A stretch of DNA of 64,000 nucleotides from Nectonema munidae (lineage: Eukaryota; Nematomorpha; Nectonematoida; Nectonematidae), in NCBI GenBank assembly GCA_030549495.1, contig JAUIRK010000992.1, positions 186,001-250,000 on the forward strand, read 5' to 3'. The position numbers and the translations under genes are program-made. The notes under the pieces are model-generated. The model was given only the letters and a program-made list of their open reading frames with translations. It had not been told where the DNA came from and did not search any database. Below are positions 24,711-35,972 of this stretch, one piece after another (position 1 is the first letter of the stretch; each line of letters starts with the position of its first letter).

Positions 24711-27005
24711 TTTTTTTAAAATTTTTGAGTGAGGTTTATAATTTTTTGCGGTTTGTTGATTTTCAAAAAAGAATCCACGAATTCGCATTTGAAAGGGATT
24801 AGGTAGGAAATTTTTAACGTTTTATTTTTTGTGGGTTTTTTGAAAAATATAAATAAGGCAAAAGTTTATAAGAATAAAAAAATCCCGCGCCAAAGAATTT
24901 TTTTCGATGAAACTATTCAATATTTTTAAAATGTATAAAACAATATTTATTTCAAGTTTGTTAATAAAAATTTAGAATTACTTTTTCATTAGATCTACAA
25001 AAAGGAATTTGTCTTGATTCTTTGATTGACGTTCTGCACAAATATTGGAGGTTGTGTTGGTATCGGTATGGTTCTCTAGACCAAAATTTAGTTAACGATT
25101 TCTGCTTTTGATGAAGTTTACAGCTCAAGAGATCAAATGGGAAGAAAAACCACAAATAAAATCACACTTTAACTCTTGTGCAAACTCTGGAAAAGAATAA
25201 ATGAGCAAAGTATAAATCGCTCTTGAATTCCATCTGGATTGCTCAAAGAAGGAAGTGATTTGAATTTTACTTTTGGAAACTTCTTCGAATTTTTATAAAA
25301 TTTGTAAAATAAGATTAAGTGATAGAGAAAATCATTCATCTCTTCATCGGGATTTGTTCCTATTTTTCAATTCTTGGCCTATATTCTTAAAAGATGTTTT
25401 GAGTTGATTGTATCGTTTGTTAAAATTGGAATAAAAAAATAGTTTAAATTTGGAGAACTTGTGAATCATCAAAATAAGATTCAGAACGTGTTCAGTATTG
25501 TATCAAGAATATGGTGTGACTCCTATAAAAAAAGGTCTTTCAAGCCCAATTTTTTCAAAATGTTTTTGTAAAAATGTTACTCACCAAGATATTTTCCAGT
25601 ATTTGATGCAGTTGTGTCTGTAAAATCATTTTTATTGAAGGCAAAGTTGATAATCATCAATAACATTTACTCCATCAAATATTGTTTTGCCTTTTGAATT
25701 TGCTAGGACTGTTACAGCTAATCTGATTTCGATGTCATTCTTAAAAAATACTTCATATTCTTTATTATTCAGAGTTTTCCCCTCAAAGTGAAACACCAAG
25801 ATTCTTGTTTTAAATAATTCTGGAGTTCAACTTTCAGATTTTCCTTTTCTTTATTATCGCTTTGTAGACACGACTCTGTGATGGAGTAGGTACTGAAATA
25901 CCGTTTAACAATGTTTGCAAACTGTATGGCTTTTCTAGTGTTAGTTTTGTGTTGTCACTAGGGTACTGCACAATCAGTTTGATGTCTTTTTGATGTGGAG
26001 GGTTAATCAAAATCTTCATTGATATCAGAAACAAAATCACTAATACTTGAATCTTCACTTTGCAAAATTTGTCGAGTTTTACATGAATAGTTAGATGTTT
26101 TTGTTTTCTTTATTTTTTTCTTTAGTAAATTTAATTTTCTAGGATGAATACCTTTTGTATAAATTTTTGTGCTGCAATAGCCTACTTTGCTCTTTGTTGA
26201 GATTTGTAAATAATAAAATTCTTTATCTTCTTTAAAAAGCCATTCACCTTTTTCATCTGTAACATCAAACACTTCATTGAAATCATATTTTCCAGGTCGT
26301 CGACTGTGTTTATCAAATTTTTTTACTACTGCTTCAATTTTTCTTTCAACTGTCGATTTTCCTTTTGAATTGGTAGGTTCAGTTTTTCCATAAACACCTT
26401 ACTTCAATTGCAATTTTTGAAATCCTTTCTTTTTAATTTTTGTAGAACAGGTTAGAGTTTTGTATCTGTCCAAAATATGTTTTTCCATTGGAATTCTTTG
26501 CATTTGGTCAAGAGCGTCGACAATATTGTGCTCCTTGAAGACTCATACCGTTGAAATTGTAATAAATTTGTCACCAAATTTTTTATTTGTGTCTGAAGAA
26601 ACTGAATTTTTGGACATTAAAAATACTTGTCCCTAACCTAAAATTAATTTTTTCTAAAATAAAATAAAAAGTCAGATTATTTACAATTTCATTAAAGAAA
26701 GAAAAACTTTAGAAGTATTTTGAAGGTTGAAGGTAGTGTGATTACATGAATTTACTACATGAAAATGTTTTGAAACAAAACAATTTAATATAAATTTATA
26801 TGAAGGTGTTTTTCTCAAAAATAAAACAAAGAAACAAAATACATCAAACTGTTACCTAGATAGAAATCAAAATAAGGAAAGCGGGTGACATTTTGAAAAG
26901 AAGTTGGTCTGATTTTAGTAATTTTCTTGCATAAAAAGAAAATCTCCACCCATGATAATAGGGGGAAAGAAAAAATTCAAAAAAAATTTTTTTGTCATAT
27001 ACCTA
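24711..27005 (-). mobile_element. 2.3-kb insertion in array B with minus-strand coding fossils
   Basis: Sequence with no similarity to the array splits array B. The 22 bp directly before the left junction (24689-24710) are repeated directly after the right junction (27006-27027). On the minus strand the left end is an A-rich tail (TTTTTTTTAAAATTTTTGAG on plus), and ORF remnants also lie on the minus strand (about 24961-25155, 25834-26058, 26003-26272 and neighbouring frames up to about 26620). Long target duplication, A-rich 3' end and coding strand agree with target-primed reverse transcription, as for LINEs or processed copies. The coding region is broken in several places. One 89-residue stretch is basic in the middle and acidic at its end; I do not recognise the protein. 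Array periodicity could also produce a 22-bp overlap. Confidence 0.5.
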
Positions 27006-27190
27006 ATACATGTGTAAAAAACTTTATATAATTATTTAAATAAAAAGTTCTTTTTTGAGATGAGCTGTCAAATATAAATCAATTTTTTGACAGGTCTGAT
27101 TGATTTTGATAAAAAAATGGACATCCCCACTGAATTCAGCATAGTTGAAATATATATGTAACATTAAAAATATTTATAAAAACTTATTTA
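27006..27190 (-). repeat. Array B, second part
   Basis: Continues the array interrupted at 24710 (GAGATGAGCTGTCAAATATA, then CCACTGAATTCAGCAT). It then passes into the terminal segment with ATAAACTT-type sequence and the GC hairpin. Confidence 0.8.
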
Positions 27191-27378
27191 TCTGAGAAAA
27201 ATAGGGGGCACTTTACGCCCCCCCCCCAGCACTTGAGCGGACAAATTTTGCCCAGCACGAATAGGGTTAATACCTTTTGGAGGAATTAACTTAGAAATTT
27301 AAACTAGAAAATGCTTTTAACTGAAATTATTTAACTTTTTGAAGAAGATAGTTTAGTGTGCTGTAAAACAATCCTCCA

Positions 27379-28740
27379 ATGTATCCTGAATTGTCTGATG
27401 AAGAGTTCGGAGATGAAGAAGATTGTCGTATAAATCATTTATCATCATATCAACGATGTGCACAAACAGAAACAGTTTTATCAGAAGACGAAGAGCAGTC
27501 AAAAGATCACAACGAAATATGGACATCTGGTTCTAATGTATAACTTACTTCCCCATTATTATCTTTGATGATGATATATTGATTTTCGATTTGATAGATA
27601 GTAGTTGATAGAATATGCAAATAAGTGTTCCCGATTTAGATTATATTGCAAACAGCGTATTGATTGCCAAAATCAACGTGTTTCCAAGCAATACGACGTA
27701 AAATTTGAAGAAATGCTTTATTTTGCCATAACTCTTTGAATGACAAATTTACTGAACCAATAAGATCAAGCAAACGTAGTTCTTAGAAGCTCCACCTTGT
27801 TAATGAAACGATGATACTTTACTTACGTAATAATTCTTCAAGCAATATCTCCCTAGAAAACCTAGAAAATTTGGTCATGGACAGTAGTTGTCTGATTGTG
27901 TTCAGTATCGCTATTGACAATTTGATATTTATCAAGGAAAACGTTTACTTCTAAACATTGGCCTCGTTTTAGGGAGGGGACAAGTCGCCCCAACTTTTTT
28001 AGTTTGAGCGGGAGGATATACTATATTTTGTCCCTTCTACTTTTTAGGGTTTTCTTCTTCCCTAAAAAATTTTCAAGTAATTTTCCAAATTATTTGTAAA
28101 GTTTACAATAAAAACGATGCAATATTCTTATTTTTTATATATAATAACCATGTTTGTTAAATTTATGAATTTTACACTTTCAACTCAAATAATAATGTAG
28201 TTTTTCCGACACACAAAATTATTTTGAGAAAAAGAGGAATAATGTAGCGCGTATAAAGGATTCTTAAAGAAATTCATAGAAACAATTCATGCCCTCACCT
28301 TTTCAAGAAATACGAGGAGGACCTTGCTTGTAAATGAACATCGCAGTGAGCTAGAATTGCCGCAAACACTATTTTTAAGTGTGTTCAGCTTACAAATAAA
28401 ATTTCTGCCAAATGCCTATTCATACTAACAATTATTTCAGTTGTTAATATAGAACAAACGGTGGTGGTTCAAAAAAACCAAAATTGAATGGAATCGGGCA
28501 ATAGTCTTTCCAATTGTTTAAGAATAATAAAAGATAGCTCAATGGATTGACAAAAAGTCGATTGTAGCTGTTTCAAACTATGAAGCCATTAATCATTTAC
28601 AAAAAAATTCATCGTTATTCGACAGTAGAAAAGAAAAAAATGAGTCGAATCAGCTGAGAGATTTGTACACTTATAACAAGAAAGAATTTTTAGATTTGCT
28701 TTTTCTGAACATACCTAAATACTGAATTTCCATAACAAGA
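27379..28740 (+). pseudogene. Possible piggyBac-type transposase relic
   Basis: An ATG at 27379 opens an acidic 54-residue reading frame beginning MYPELSDEEFGDEED and ending at 27543, like the acidic N-termini of piggyBac-type transposases. Near 28531-28725 a second segment reads IAQWIDKKSIVAVSNYE, later FDSRKEKNE and YNKKEFLDLL. This resembles the family blocks WxDxKxVxxxSNxx, RxxRKEKK and YNKxMGGVDLLD. Nothing convincing connects the two, and no catalytic Asp block was found, so this is tentative. It starts about 110 bp beyond the CCCTAT-type end at 27266, which may or may not be meaningful. Confidence 0.35.
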
Positions 28741-29134
28741 AAGAAATCGCATTGACCAATAATGACCGACATTTTTGATTGACAATCATCACAAATTATT
28801 GCGCTCGACATAAATGTCAAAGCATCAAATGCATACGATCAAATCGATTTTAGATGAATTCTAATGAAAAATTTGTTAAATCTGAATTATAACACTGAAC
28901 AACAAATTTCAAAAAAAATTTTTACTGGAGATGTGTAAAGTGATTAAGACTAATTTGGGTACGCTGATTTCAAAAATCATAACCGTTTTGCTGTATCACG
29001 TCAGGATTTTCAGGAACAGAAATATTCCCATTGCCTAGAAGTCAGGATTTCAATGAAATTAACATATGTCTTTAACATGTCTATTTCGTACAATTGTTGT
29101 TAACTTGTGTTATATTTCTTTCTTTCAGATAAAG

Positions 29135-30034
29135 ATGAGTAGGCGTTCCTGTACCAATCATCCTGACAACTTCTGTTATGTCTGTGGTCGGTATACCAAA
29201 AAAGATCAACAGCGAAGTATATCTACAGCAGTGAAAATAAAGGCCGCCTACTTTCACTACTTCGGGTGTAAGGTGGGGGACCAAGAACAGAGCTGGACAC
29301 CACACATCTGCTGCACAAGCTGTCACACAACCTTGACTCAGTGGTTGGTGGGCAAGCGAACGAGCATGCCATTTGCGGTGCCCATGATATGGCGTGAGCC
29401 GCAGAACCATGATGATTGTTATTTCTGCTGCACAAGCATCGCCGGCTTCAACAAGAAGAATAAAGGTCACATCAAGTACGCTGACTGCGTCTCTGCTCGT
29501 AAACATGTGCCTCATGATGACGAGAACCCTGTTCCAATACCTCCAGCTGATCAGAACATAGCTGTAAGCAGTGGTGAAGAGGATGGGGATGATGAACCTT
29601 TTGAACCCGACACTCAAGAACCACACCTTCTGAACCAGGGAGACTTAAATAATCTTGTAAGAGATCTCTCGCTGTCAAAGGCGAAGGCAGAGCTGTTTGG
29701 ATCAAGGCTGCAGCAGTGGAATCTACTGGAACCTAACACCAAGATATCCTTGTTCAGAGCACGTCACAGAGACATGGCTGAGTTCTTTGAGATGGAAGAC
29801 ACGATGACATTCTGCATTGACATCAACGGTCTGTTGAAAGATCTTGGGTGTGATCACGATTCTGCAGACTGGCGCCTCTTCATCGACTCGGGGAAGAACA
29901 GCTTGAAGGCTGTTTTGCTCCACAATGGCAACGAGAAGCCATCAGTCCCACTGGCTCACGCGTTCGGCATGACAGAGACCTATGAGACTATGCGGCAGCT
30001 GCTTGATTCCATCAAGTACAATGACTTCAACTAA
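29135..30034 (+). CDS. Cysteine-rich zinc-binding-type protein of unknown function (299 aa)
   Basis: An open frame of 299 codons, clearly GC-richer and less repetitive than its flanks. I start it at the ATG at 29135 because a strong splice acceptor (TTTCTTTCTTTCAG, ending 29128) lies just upstream; the in-frame ATG at 29066 falls in the apparent intron. Residues 6-99 hold CxxC-like pairs (C14/C17, C59-C60/C63-H64, C95/C98-C99), suggesting a zinc-binding N-terminal domain. Residues about 130-180 are Pro-rich then acidic (SSGEEDGDDE). The C-terminal part contains LSKAKAELFGSRLQQWNLL, a WRLFIDSGKNSLKAVLLHNG block and ETYETMRQLLDSIKYNDFN. From memory this matches a multi-copy family of uncharacterised invertebrate proteins that usually continue for some hundred residues beyond this point, so the copy may be a 5' fragment. 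Function unknown; a mobile-element origin is possible. Confidence 0.7.
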   Translation: MSRRSCTNHPDNFCYVCGRYTKKDQQRSISTAVKIKAAYFHYFGCKVGDQEQSWTPHICCTSCHTTLTQWLVGKRTSMPFAVPMIWREPQNHDDCYFCCTSIAGFNKKNKGHIKYADCVSARKHVPHDDENPVPIPPADQNIAVSSGEEDGDDEPFEPDTQEPHLLNQGDLNNLVRDLSLSKAKAELFGSRLQQWNLLEPNTKISLFRARHRDMAEFFEMEDTMTFCIDINGLLKDLGCDHDSADWRLFIDSGKNSLKAVLLHNGNEKPSVPLAHAFGMTETYETMRQLLDSIKYNDFN

Positions 30035-30060
30035 AAAGAAGTGAATTAGAGTTTGCATGC

Positions 30061-30066
30061 AATAAA
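30061..30066 (+). promoter_or_regulatory. Candidate polyadenylation signal AATAAA
   Basis: Lies 27 bp after the stop codon at 30034. The hexamer is common by chance in DNA this AT-rich, so support is positional only. Confidence 0.4.
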
Positions 30067-30069
30067 TTC

Positions 30070-32040
30070 AAAACTAAGTACATCGGAAAGGTTCTTGTTC
30101 TTTTAAGTAAATTGAAGGAGGCAACAAAAAGAAAAAGTCACGATTTCTCAAAAGCACATTAGGTTCTTTATGATAAAAAATTCTTGCTGATTTGGATGCA
30201 GTAAGCAGAACAAATGAACCACAAACAGAATTAAGTGAAGAAGAATATGAAGAAGATCTTGTAAGACACTCAACAGCTATCACAGCATTTCAAATATGCA
30301 TTACGTTGTATAGTCAGTCAGAAGCAGAGTTTACTGCAAGTTTGTTGCTAAGAAACGCTTAAATGCTGTGAAGCAAAAGAATATCAAAGATTTTTTTTCG
30401 TGAAGCTACTTTTAAAATTATCGTGGAAAAAATTTCTAGTTATCATAGAATTTCTATTTATCCTAACATCTCCTTTATCAGAACGGTGCTGAAACCTCAA
30501 ATGTTTGGATATAATGTAATTGAAATATACATCAATTTCTAATTTATTGGCGGCGGTCCTGAATTCAACAAAAGCACATGCAACCATTGCCTTTTGCATT
30601 TTAACTCATGATGTAGACTCCGTTAATCTGATGCAGTGTGTGGAAACTGCTTCCAAAACACTTCTTCGACTTCGACAATCGTGCAAAGCTGTGCTATTTA
30701 AAGGAAGTTTTCATTTTGAAATGTTTATATATACACATCGAAAAAATGAAATTCGTCCTCACATTTTTGTGTTCAATATATTCCCAACTATAAATGCTTA
30801 GCATAATTTTTGCCAAGTTAAAATACCACACGACTACTACTAGTTTGTCAATACTTTTTCAAAGTCTCAATATATTTTTGTACACTGATCCAAACACATG
30901 CATGTAAAACACCCTTTCATCAGGTGTTCAATATAGAAAAGTTCTACGGCATATATGAATTTAAATCAATAGATCTAGAAATCTATTTGAGAAATCATGG
31001 CGAATAAAATGGTGTTAAAAATATTTATAATAAAAACAAACTAAATTTGAAAAATAGACAAACTTTTAATAAACAAGTTTGAGAGAAAATTAAATAGAGG
31101 TTCGCCCCGATAGCAAAAGTTATTTGTATTAATGTGTCTTAATCGAGATGTTTTAGACGTATACGCTTTTAATTCCAATTTTCTATAGTATTAAGTTTTG
31201 GGCGTTTTAAAGTGTTTAGCGGCCGCGCCGGCAGGCATTAAAAATAGATACCGCATTGGCTTTAGGTGTACCTTCAAATCATTCATTCCAGCATAAATCA
31301 TTTTTAAAAAGTATTTCTGTAAACCGACTTTTTGCTCAATTCAACGCCTCCATCTTGTATAAAGGTTTTTTTTAATTATTATTATTATTATTATATTTTC
31401 ATCAATCTCTTCCTAGTTTATAGCAGATATATTCATGCGTGAACATTGACGGCATAACTACATGAAAGTTAGTTGCAGCCTTGAAGCCGAAGGAAGAGGA
31501 TTATGCCTTTCATATCATCTCTTAAAGTCATTTTTGTTCTTTGACCTTGAGCACTTTTTGAAATAACAGTGTCGCGAGACTCACACATCTCCTCTTCCAT
31601 TATTTTAAAGCGTTTCCATTTTTTCATTCTTTAAATAACATTTTGACAATTAGTATTTGTCAAAAGCTAAATTAGCATTGAAAAGTGTTTCCAAATTGTT
31701 TATAAATTTGAAAAAGTTTTTGTTTGTGAAAAATAATATCTGACATGCTTAGTGCAAATGTGAATTCATTAGTGCACTAAAGTTAAGGAACACTTAGCAT
31801 TGCCTATATTTAAATGTTTCAACTTGAAGTAACTTTTTTATAAGTATAACAGTATCATTGCTATATAAATAATCTTAAGGGGAATAACCTATTTTACGCG
31901 ACGCCATAGGGAGGGGTTGAAAATTGGATTAGGAAGTCGATTTGTTCATGATGATAGTTCAAAATATTAAATACCTTTTTAAATGATATCTGGTATAAAG
32001 GATCGCTGTTGAGCTGATTATAAATACAGTTGAAAATGAA
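30070..32040. other. Intergenic DNA, nothing recognised
   Basis: A short ATT microsatellite lies at about 31375-31395 and an isolated GC-rich patch (GCGGCCGCGCCGGCAGGC) at about 31220-31238. Glutamate-rich reading frames at 30190-30350 show no family match. Confidence 0.35.
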
Positions 32041-32192
32041 GGGCGCGAGTAAGGTTGGTTAGATACTGGGTTTCGATAACTCAAGGTCTTGGGTTCGATC
32101 CCGCATCAAGCCTACTTTCTTCATAGTTCGATACAAGCGGCGCAATTGTGCCTTTTCGATAAAAAACAACCCACGGTACCTTTACCTTTGAC
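32041..32192 (+). mobile_element. tRNA-derived SINE, copy 2 (most complete)
   Basis: The head carries an A-box-like segment (AAGGTTGGTTAGATACTGGG) and a B box GGGTTCGATCCCG at about 32090-32102. Then follow TTCATAGTTCGATACAAGCG, CAATTGTGCCTTTTCGAT and a 3' end with GGTACCTTTACCTTT. It shares all modules with the copies at 11223, 42590 and 55062. Confidence 0.75.
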
Positions 32193-32680
32193 TACCTCTA
32201 ATCCGAAAATCACTAATTCGGACCTTCATTAATCCGTCTCTTTGATTATTCAGGAAATCTATAATTTAGTAAAATTGAATGATTGATTCAATTAACAACT
32301 GAGCTTCTCGAAGGTTTAGAAAATAAAAGTTTTATAAATGTGGAAGAACTAATGAATCTTTATATCTTGAAAGAAAAACTCCAAAGCACCTAAAACAATA
32401 AGTTTAAAAGAAATCTTCAAAAAATTGTCTACACCCATTAGATTAAGTACATCTGAAAATAATCTTACAAATTCTAATATGCAATACTTTTTTGTAGGCG
32501 TTTTAGTAAACAGACATCTGACATTGAATTTTAGTTCAGGTCAAGTTCATAGTGAGAGAAATAGAGTAAGCAAAGCGTGCTTTTTTTTATTAAAATAAGA
32601 ATCACTAATCCCAAAAAAATCACTAATTTGGAAAGGCCAAATCCCAAGCATTCCGAATCGACTGTAAAACATTTCATTAA

Positions 32681-32844
32681 GGGGTCGTTCACAATTGACG
32701 TCAACTAAAACGGGGGGGGGGGGGGTACCCAAAGTTGACATAAGTCAATTTTGTTAAGTGATGATATATCTAAAAGTTGACATGAGGGGGGAGGGGGTTG
32801 AAATTTATCAAAAAAAAAGGTTGACGTCAATTGTGAACGACCCC
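32681..32844. mobile_element. Harbinger/ISL2EU-like MITE with 3-bp TAA duplication
   Basis: A 164-bp element whose ends share the perfect inverted repeat starting GGGGTCGTTCACAATTGACG and continuing TCAA. TAA flanks both sides (32678-32680 and 32845-32847), as expected for PIF/Harbinger-type targets. The interior has a run of 14 or more G's near 32712 and repeated AGTTGACAT. Superfamily assignment is tentative; the ends are not. Confidence 0.8.
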
Positions 32845-32849
32845 TAAGA

Positions 32850-35406
32850 ATGCCAACTGAATATTACATGCTGCTATATTAGACATAAAAAACACAGATG
32901 CAACCAAATTAGTAAGTAGAGTACAAACGATAGAAGTGCCGATTGAAGACACTTGTTGGTTGAATATAGAAGATAAAACACCAGCCTTAATTCTTTTTGA
33001 TATCTTCATGAGTAATCGCGATTAAAAGTTTTAATAATGTTGTAATCAAAGAGAAAGAGATGAGATACACGAATTTGTTGGATTGGTAAGGGGGAGGGGA
33101 GACATGAATATGTTACATATGGGTTACAAGAGGAATGGGGAGTATATATTTTAATCATTTGTAGTGTGGAACAGATTAGATCTGCATCTGCTCATTTTTG
33201 CTCAATCCGCTTTGACAATTTTTTTATTATTTGCCGATTTTTTGATCCAAAGAGGTAGAGTAAAATTACAGCTTCATTTTGTTCAAATATTTCTGTAAAT
33301 TTTAAATATGGTATTATTTTGAGAAAAGCGTATTGTTTGTCTCATTTTCGCTGTTAAAACAACAGCACAACGGCGGTTTAGTATAAGACATCGGTTCTCA
33401 ACCCCCGGGTCTCGAGTGTATTCCTAAAAGTCGCTTTCAGTGGTGAAATAGGATACGTTACATTTCAAAATTACGTGCGAAAAAACGGAGTCATAGTAAA
33501 TACTGAGATTCGCTAAAATTCTAATTTTTTAAAGTTATACCTGCCAGTTTAAATTCATACATAATCATCACTCAGATGCAACTGGACACGAAGGTATGCA
33601 AGTTCATACAAGCAAACACTATATTCTTGTGAAGGATTTAGTAGATATTTCAAGTTATGCCTGCTGGAATCACACATACTCACTCATTACTCCTAATTTA
33701 TTCAAGTATCCGTTTCAGCATTGCCATTTTATAATGTAATAGGAATCGGGATTGGTGAAAAATTGGTATCGGTACGTCAATGATAATTTGGGTCTGAGTA
33801 ATATATGTATGCTCCCAAATGAGTGTTTTTCAGTTTTTCAGTTTTTTAATACAAATCTGAAATATGATCTCACTATATTCCTCGTTCATATTTTTCATTT
33901 ATATAGGTATGACACGTGTTATCTATTATTACGCAGGCGAACACATTTTTTTGCCAAAAAAATTAATCGCTTTAGAGAAATTTGATGATGCTGAATTCAA
34001 AAATGGCTTTGATTTTTTCTAATTGGTTTTAGTTTTTAAAGATTTTTAAAAAACTAATCTAATATTGAGCTTCGTATTATTTTCGTAATTTCTAACGATG
34101 TCAGGAATTTCGTTAATATTATATCCGAAATATAGAAGAACTGGATGAATGGTTTTCGGAATAGCGATACTCAACTCTATTATAAAAAATGGTTTATGAG
34201 GATTTTCTAGAAATTTCCAGTTCTTTCCGTGGACAATTCAAAGTTTGCATCATTAATTTTTATAATGCCCATACACTACATCACTGGCGGCCCCATTTGT
34301 TGCTTTCGTCTTGCCTCTATATAGCGATAATTTTTTAAAAAACTTCCAACGTGAAACATGCTGCTTATCTAAGATGATTGATTGTGTTTAGAGAGATGCA
34401 AAATGCCAAGTTCTCCTTTTACACTTTGAACTCGAATGAAGCTTAACAGCATAATAGTTCTACAACAAAACGGCACTGGGCAGAAAGAGCTGAAAATTTG
34501 CATTCCACATTTTCGTGTCCTATCCAAATATGGTGGGCAGTATTGCGTACGCTAATGAAAAGTATTGAATTAAAAACCCATTTTTCTCTGTAATGTATAA
34601 ATAATAATGATGTCTCCTCGATATCCTTTTTCAGATCTTTTAATAAGGAAGCCTTTTTTTTACTCAGACTTGTCTTTCAATTAAGAATCAAAATATTAAT
34701 AAAGATACGGCTTGCAAACGATTAATAATAAAAATCTATATTCTTTAGAATTCATTTGCATATTTTGAAGATAAATTGTAAACTGAAAGCAGTCCATCTA
34801 ACAATAACGAATACAAAGGATATGGCAAAATATAGTGAGTGTGTATGCAAGAAGCTCATTGTTTCAAAAATAATGCTATAGAGATAATAAAAATTGATCA
34901 CATGTACAACGACGTAAATAGCGAAAAAGACAAGGAAAAGTGCATGGTATTCATTGTGTCAAATGAATTCAGAATCGATAATAATACTAATAATAAGAGC
35001 TAAAAGAGACTACTTTCTCGTTGCGCAGTAGTTGTCAGACTTGCTATCTTGGAAATAGGTTTTTTTTTATTTAATAGCAACAAACAGAGCTCATACACAC
35101 TAACTATATCAATGAAATCAGGCTTGCCATACGTCTCAGTTTGACCGGAACAGTACTGATTTCACATTCTTGCCCCTCTGTCCATTTTAAAAATTAAAAT
35201 ATCCCGATTTGAAAAACTTTTATTTGGAAATTTAAACTTCTAAAACAATAAATAAATTAATTGTTATAAAATTTCTCATTTTCAAATTATCACATTTTTA
35301 TGATTTCCTCATAAAAATATTTTTCTGCGTTATTATTAAAATAATTTTTAACTGCAAGAAGTTCCAAGTATTTAATTCATCATCATTTTTGAGTCTACTG
35401 TTTATA
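32850..35406. other. Intergenic DNA, nothing firmly recognised
   Basis: No supported gene. Isolated one-ended transposon-like motifs occur at about 33390 (GGTTCTCAACCCCCGGG) and 35120 (TGCCATACGTCTCAGTTTG), without partners. Confidence 0.35.
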
Positions 35407-35964
35407 CAGAGGCGTAGCTAACACTTTTGCCGCCATGGGGCGGTTGTAAAATCTGCCGCCCTTTATGACGTTGAGTTTCAAAAGCCTCCAAAAATTCTTC
35501 AAAGTAGACGGCTGGGGTCAGAAATAATTTTAAAGGAGTCATTGAGAGAGCTCATCTTGTTAACAATTTTAACTAACAATAAAAGTAAAAAATGAGATGT
35601 AATTACAAAATAAACTGCGGTTTCTATACATCTCATAGCTAAAAGAAATTTCAATCCTCAAAAATGAAATAAGAAACAAAATATAAAAAAATGAGTAAGC
35701 CAAAAAGGAACTCAGATTTGATTGCAACTTTTATACTAAAATTTGGACCCCTTAACCCTATCAGTGACGGGGGTGCCTTTTTGACGCCCTCCACTAAAAT
35801 TAAAACAGTCACAAAAAACTGGAATCGATTAAATTGAACAGAAAATTTAAACTAAAAATTAAATGGAATATTTTAACAAATGACCTTAGGACAAAATGCC
35901 GCCCCTTAAAATCTGCCGCCCGGGGCGGACCGCCCATGGCGCCCCCCCACTAGCTATGCCTCTG
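35407..35964. mobile_element. hAT-type MITE (CAGAGGCGTAGCTA) with perfect 8-bp duplication
   Basis: A 558-bp element. Ends are CAGAGGCGTAGCTA and its inverse TAGCTATGCCTCTG (one mismatch), with GC-rich GCCGCC blocks just inside both. The direct repeat tgtttata lies at 35399-35406 and 35965-35972. The interior contains a TTAACCCTATCAGTGACGGG sequence at about 35752, related to the termini of the 21800-27266 element. Confidence 0.88.
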
Positions 35965-35972
35965 TGTTTATA

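Larger units (their letters stand above)
21800..27266. mobile_element. Hairpin-ended element carrying two different 150-bp-period arrays
   Basis: Both ends read CCCTATTxGTGCTGGG inward. Next to each is a short GC hairpin: GGGGGCGTAAAACGCCCCC at the left (about 21813-21831) and GGGGGCACTTTACGCCCCC at the right (about 27205-27225). The right end is followed by TTAA; the left is preceded by ATTA, so a piggyBac-like TTAA duplication is possible but not perfect. Order inside: unique segment (21840-22190), array A (22190-23210), about 1.1 kb without recognised coding (23210-24290), array B (24290-24710), a 2.3-kb foreign insertion, the rest of array B (27006-27190), terminus. Without the insertion the element is about 3.15 kb. 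I see no transposase, so it looks non-autonomous. Family assignment is open. Confidence 0.6.

Noticed and set aside
29081-29923. Minus-strand ORFs of up to 181 codons
   Set aside because: Shadows of the plus-strand 299-codon gene in its GC-richer stretch.
32041-32130. Possible tRNA gene
   Set aside because: B box present, but no acceptor stem closes and the downstream body is shared with other SINE copies.
33385-33425. GGTTCTCAACCCCCGGG resembling a hAT terminus
   Set aside because: No inverted partner or target duplication within several kb.
35115-35165. TGCCATACGTCTCAGTTTG resembling a transposon end
   Set aside because: One-ended; no partner found before the next element at 35407.
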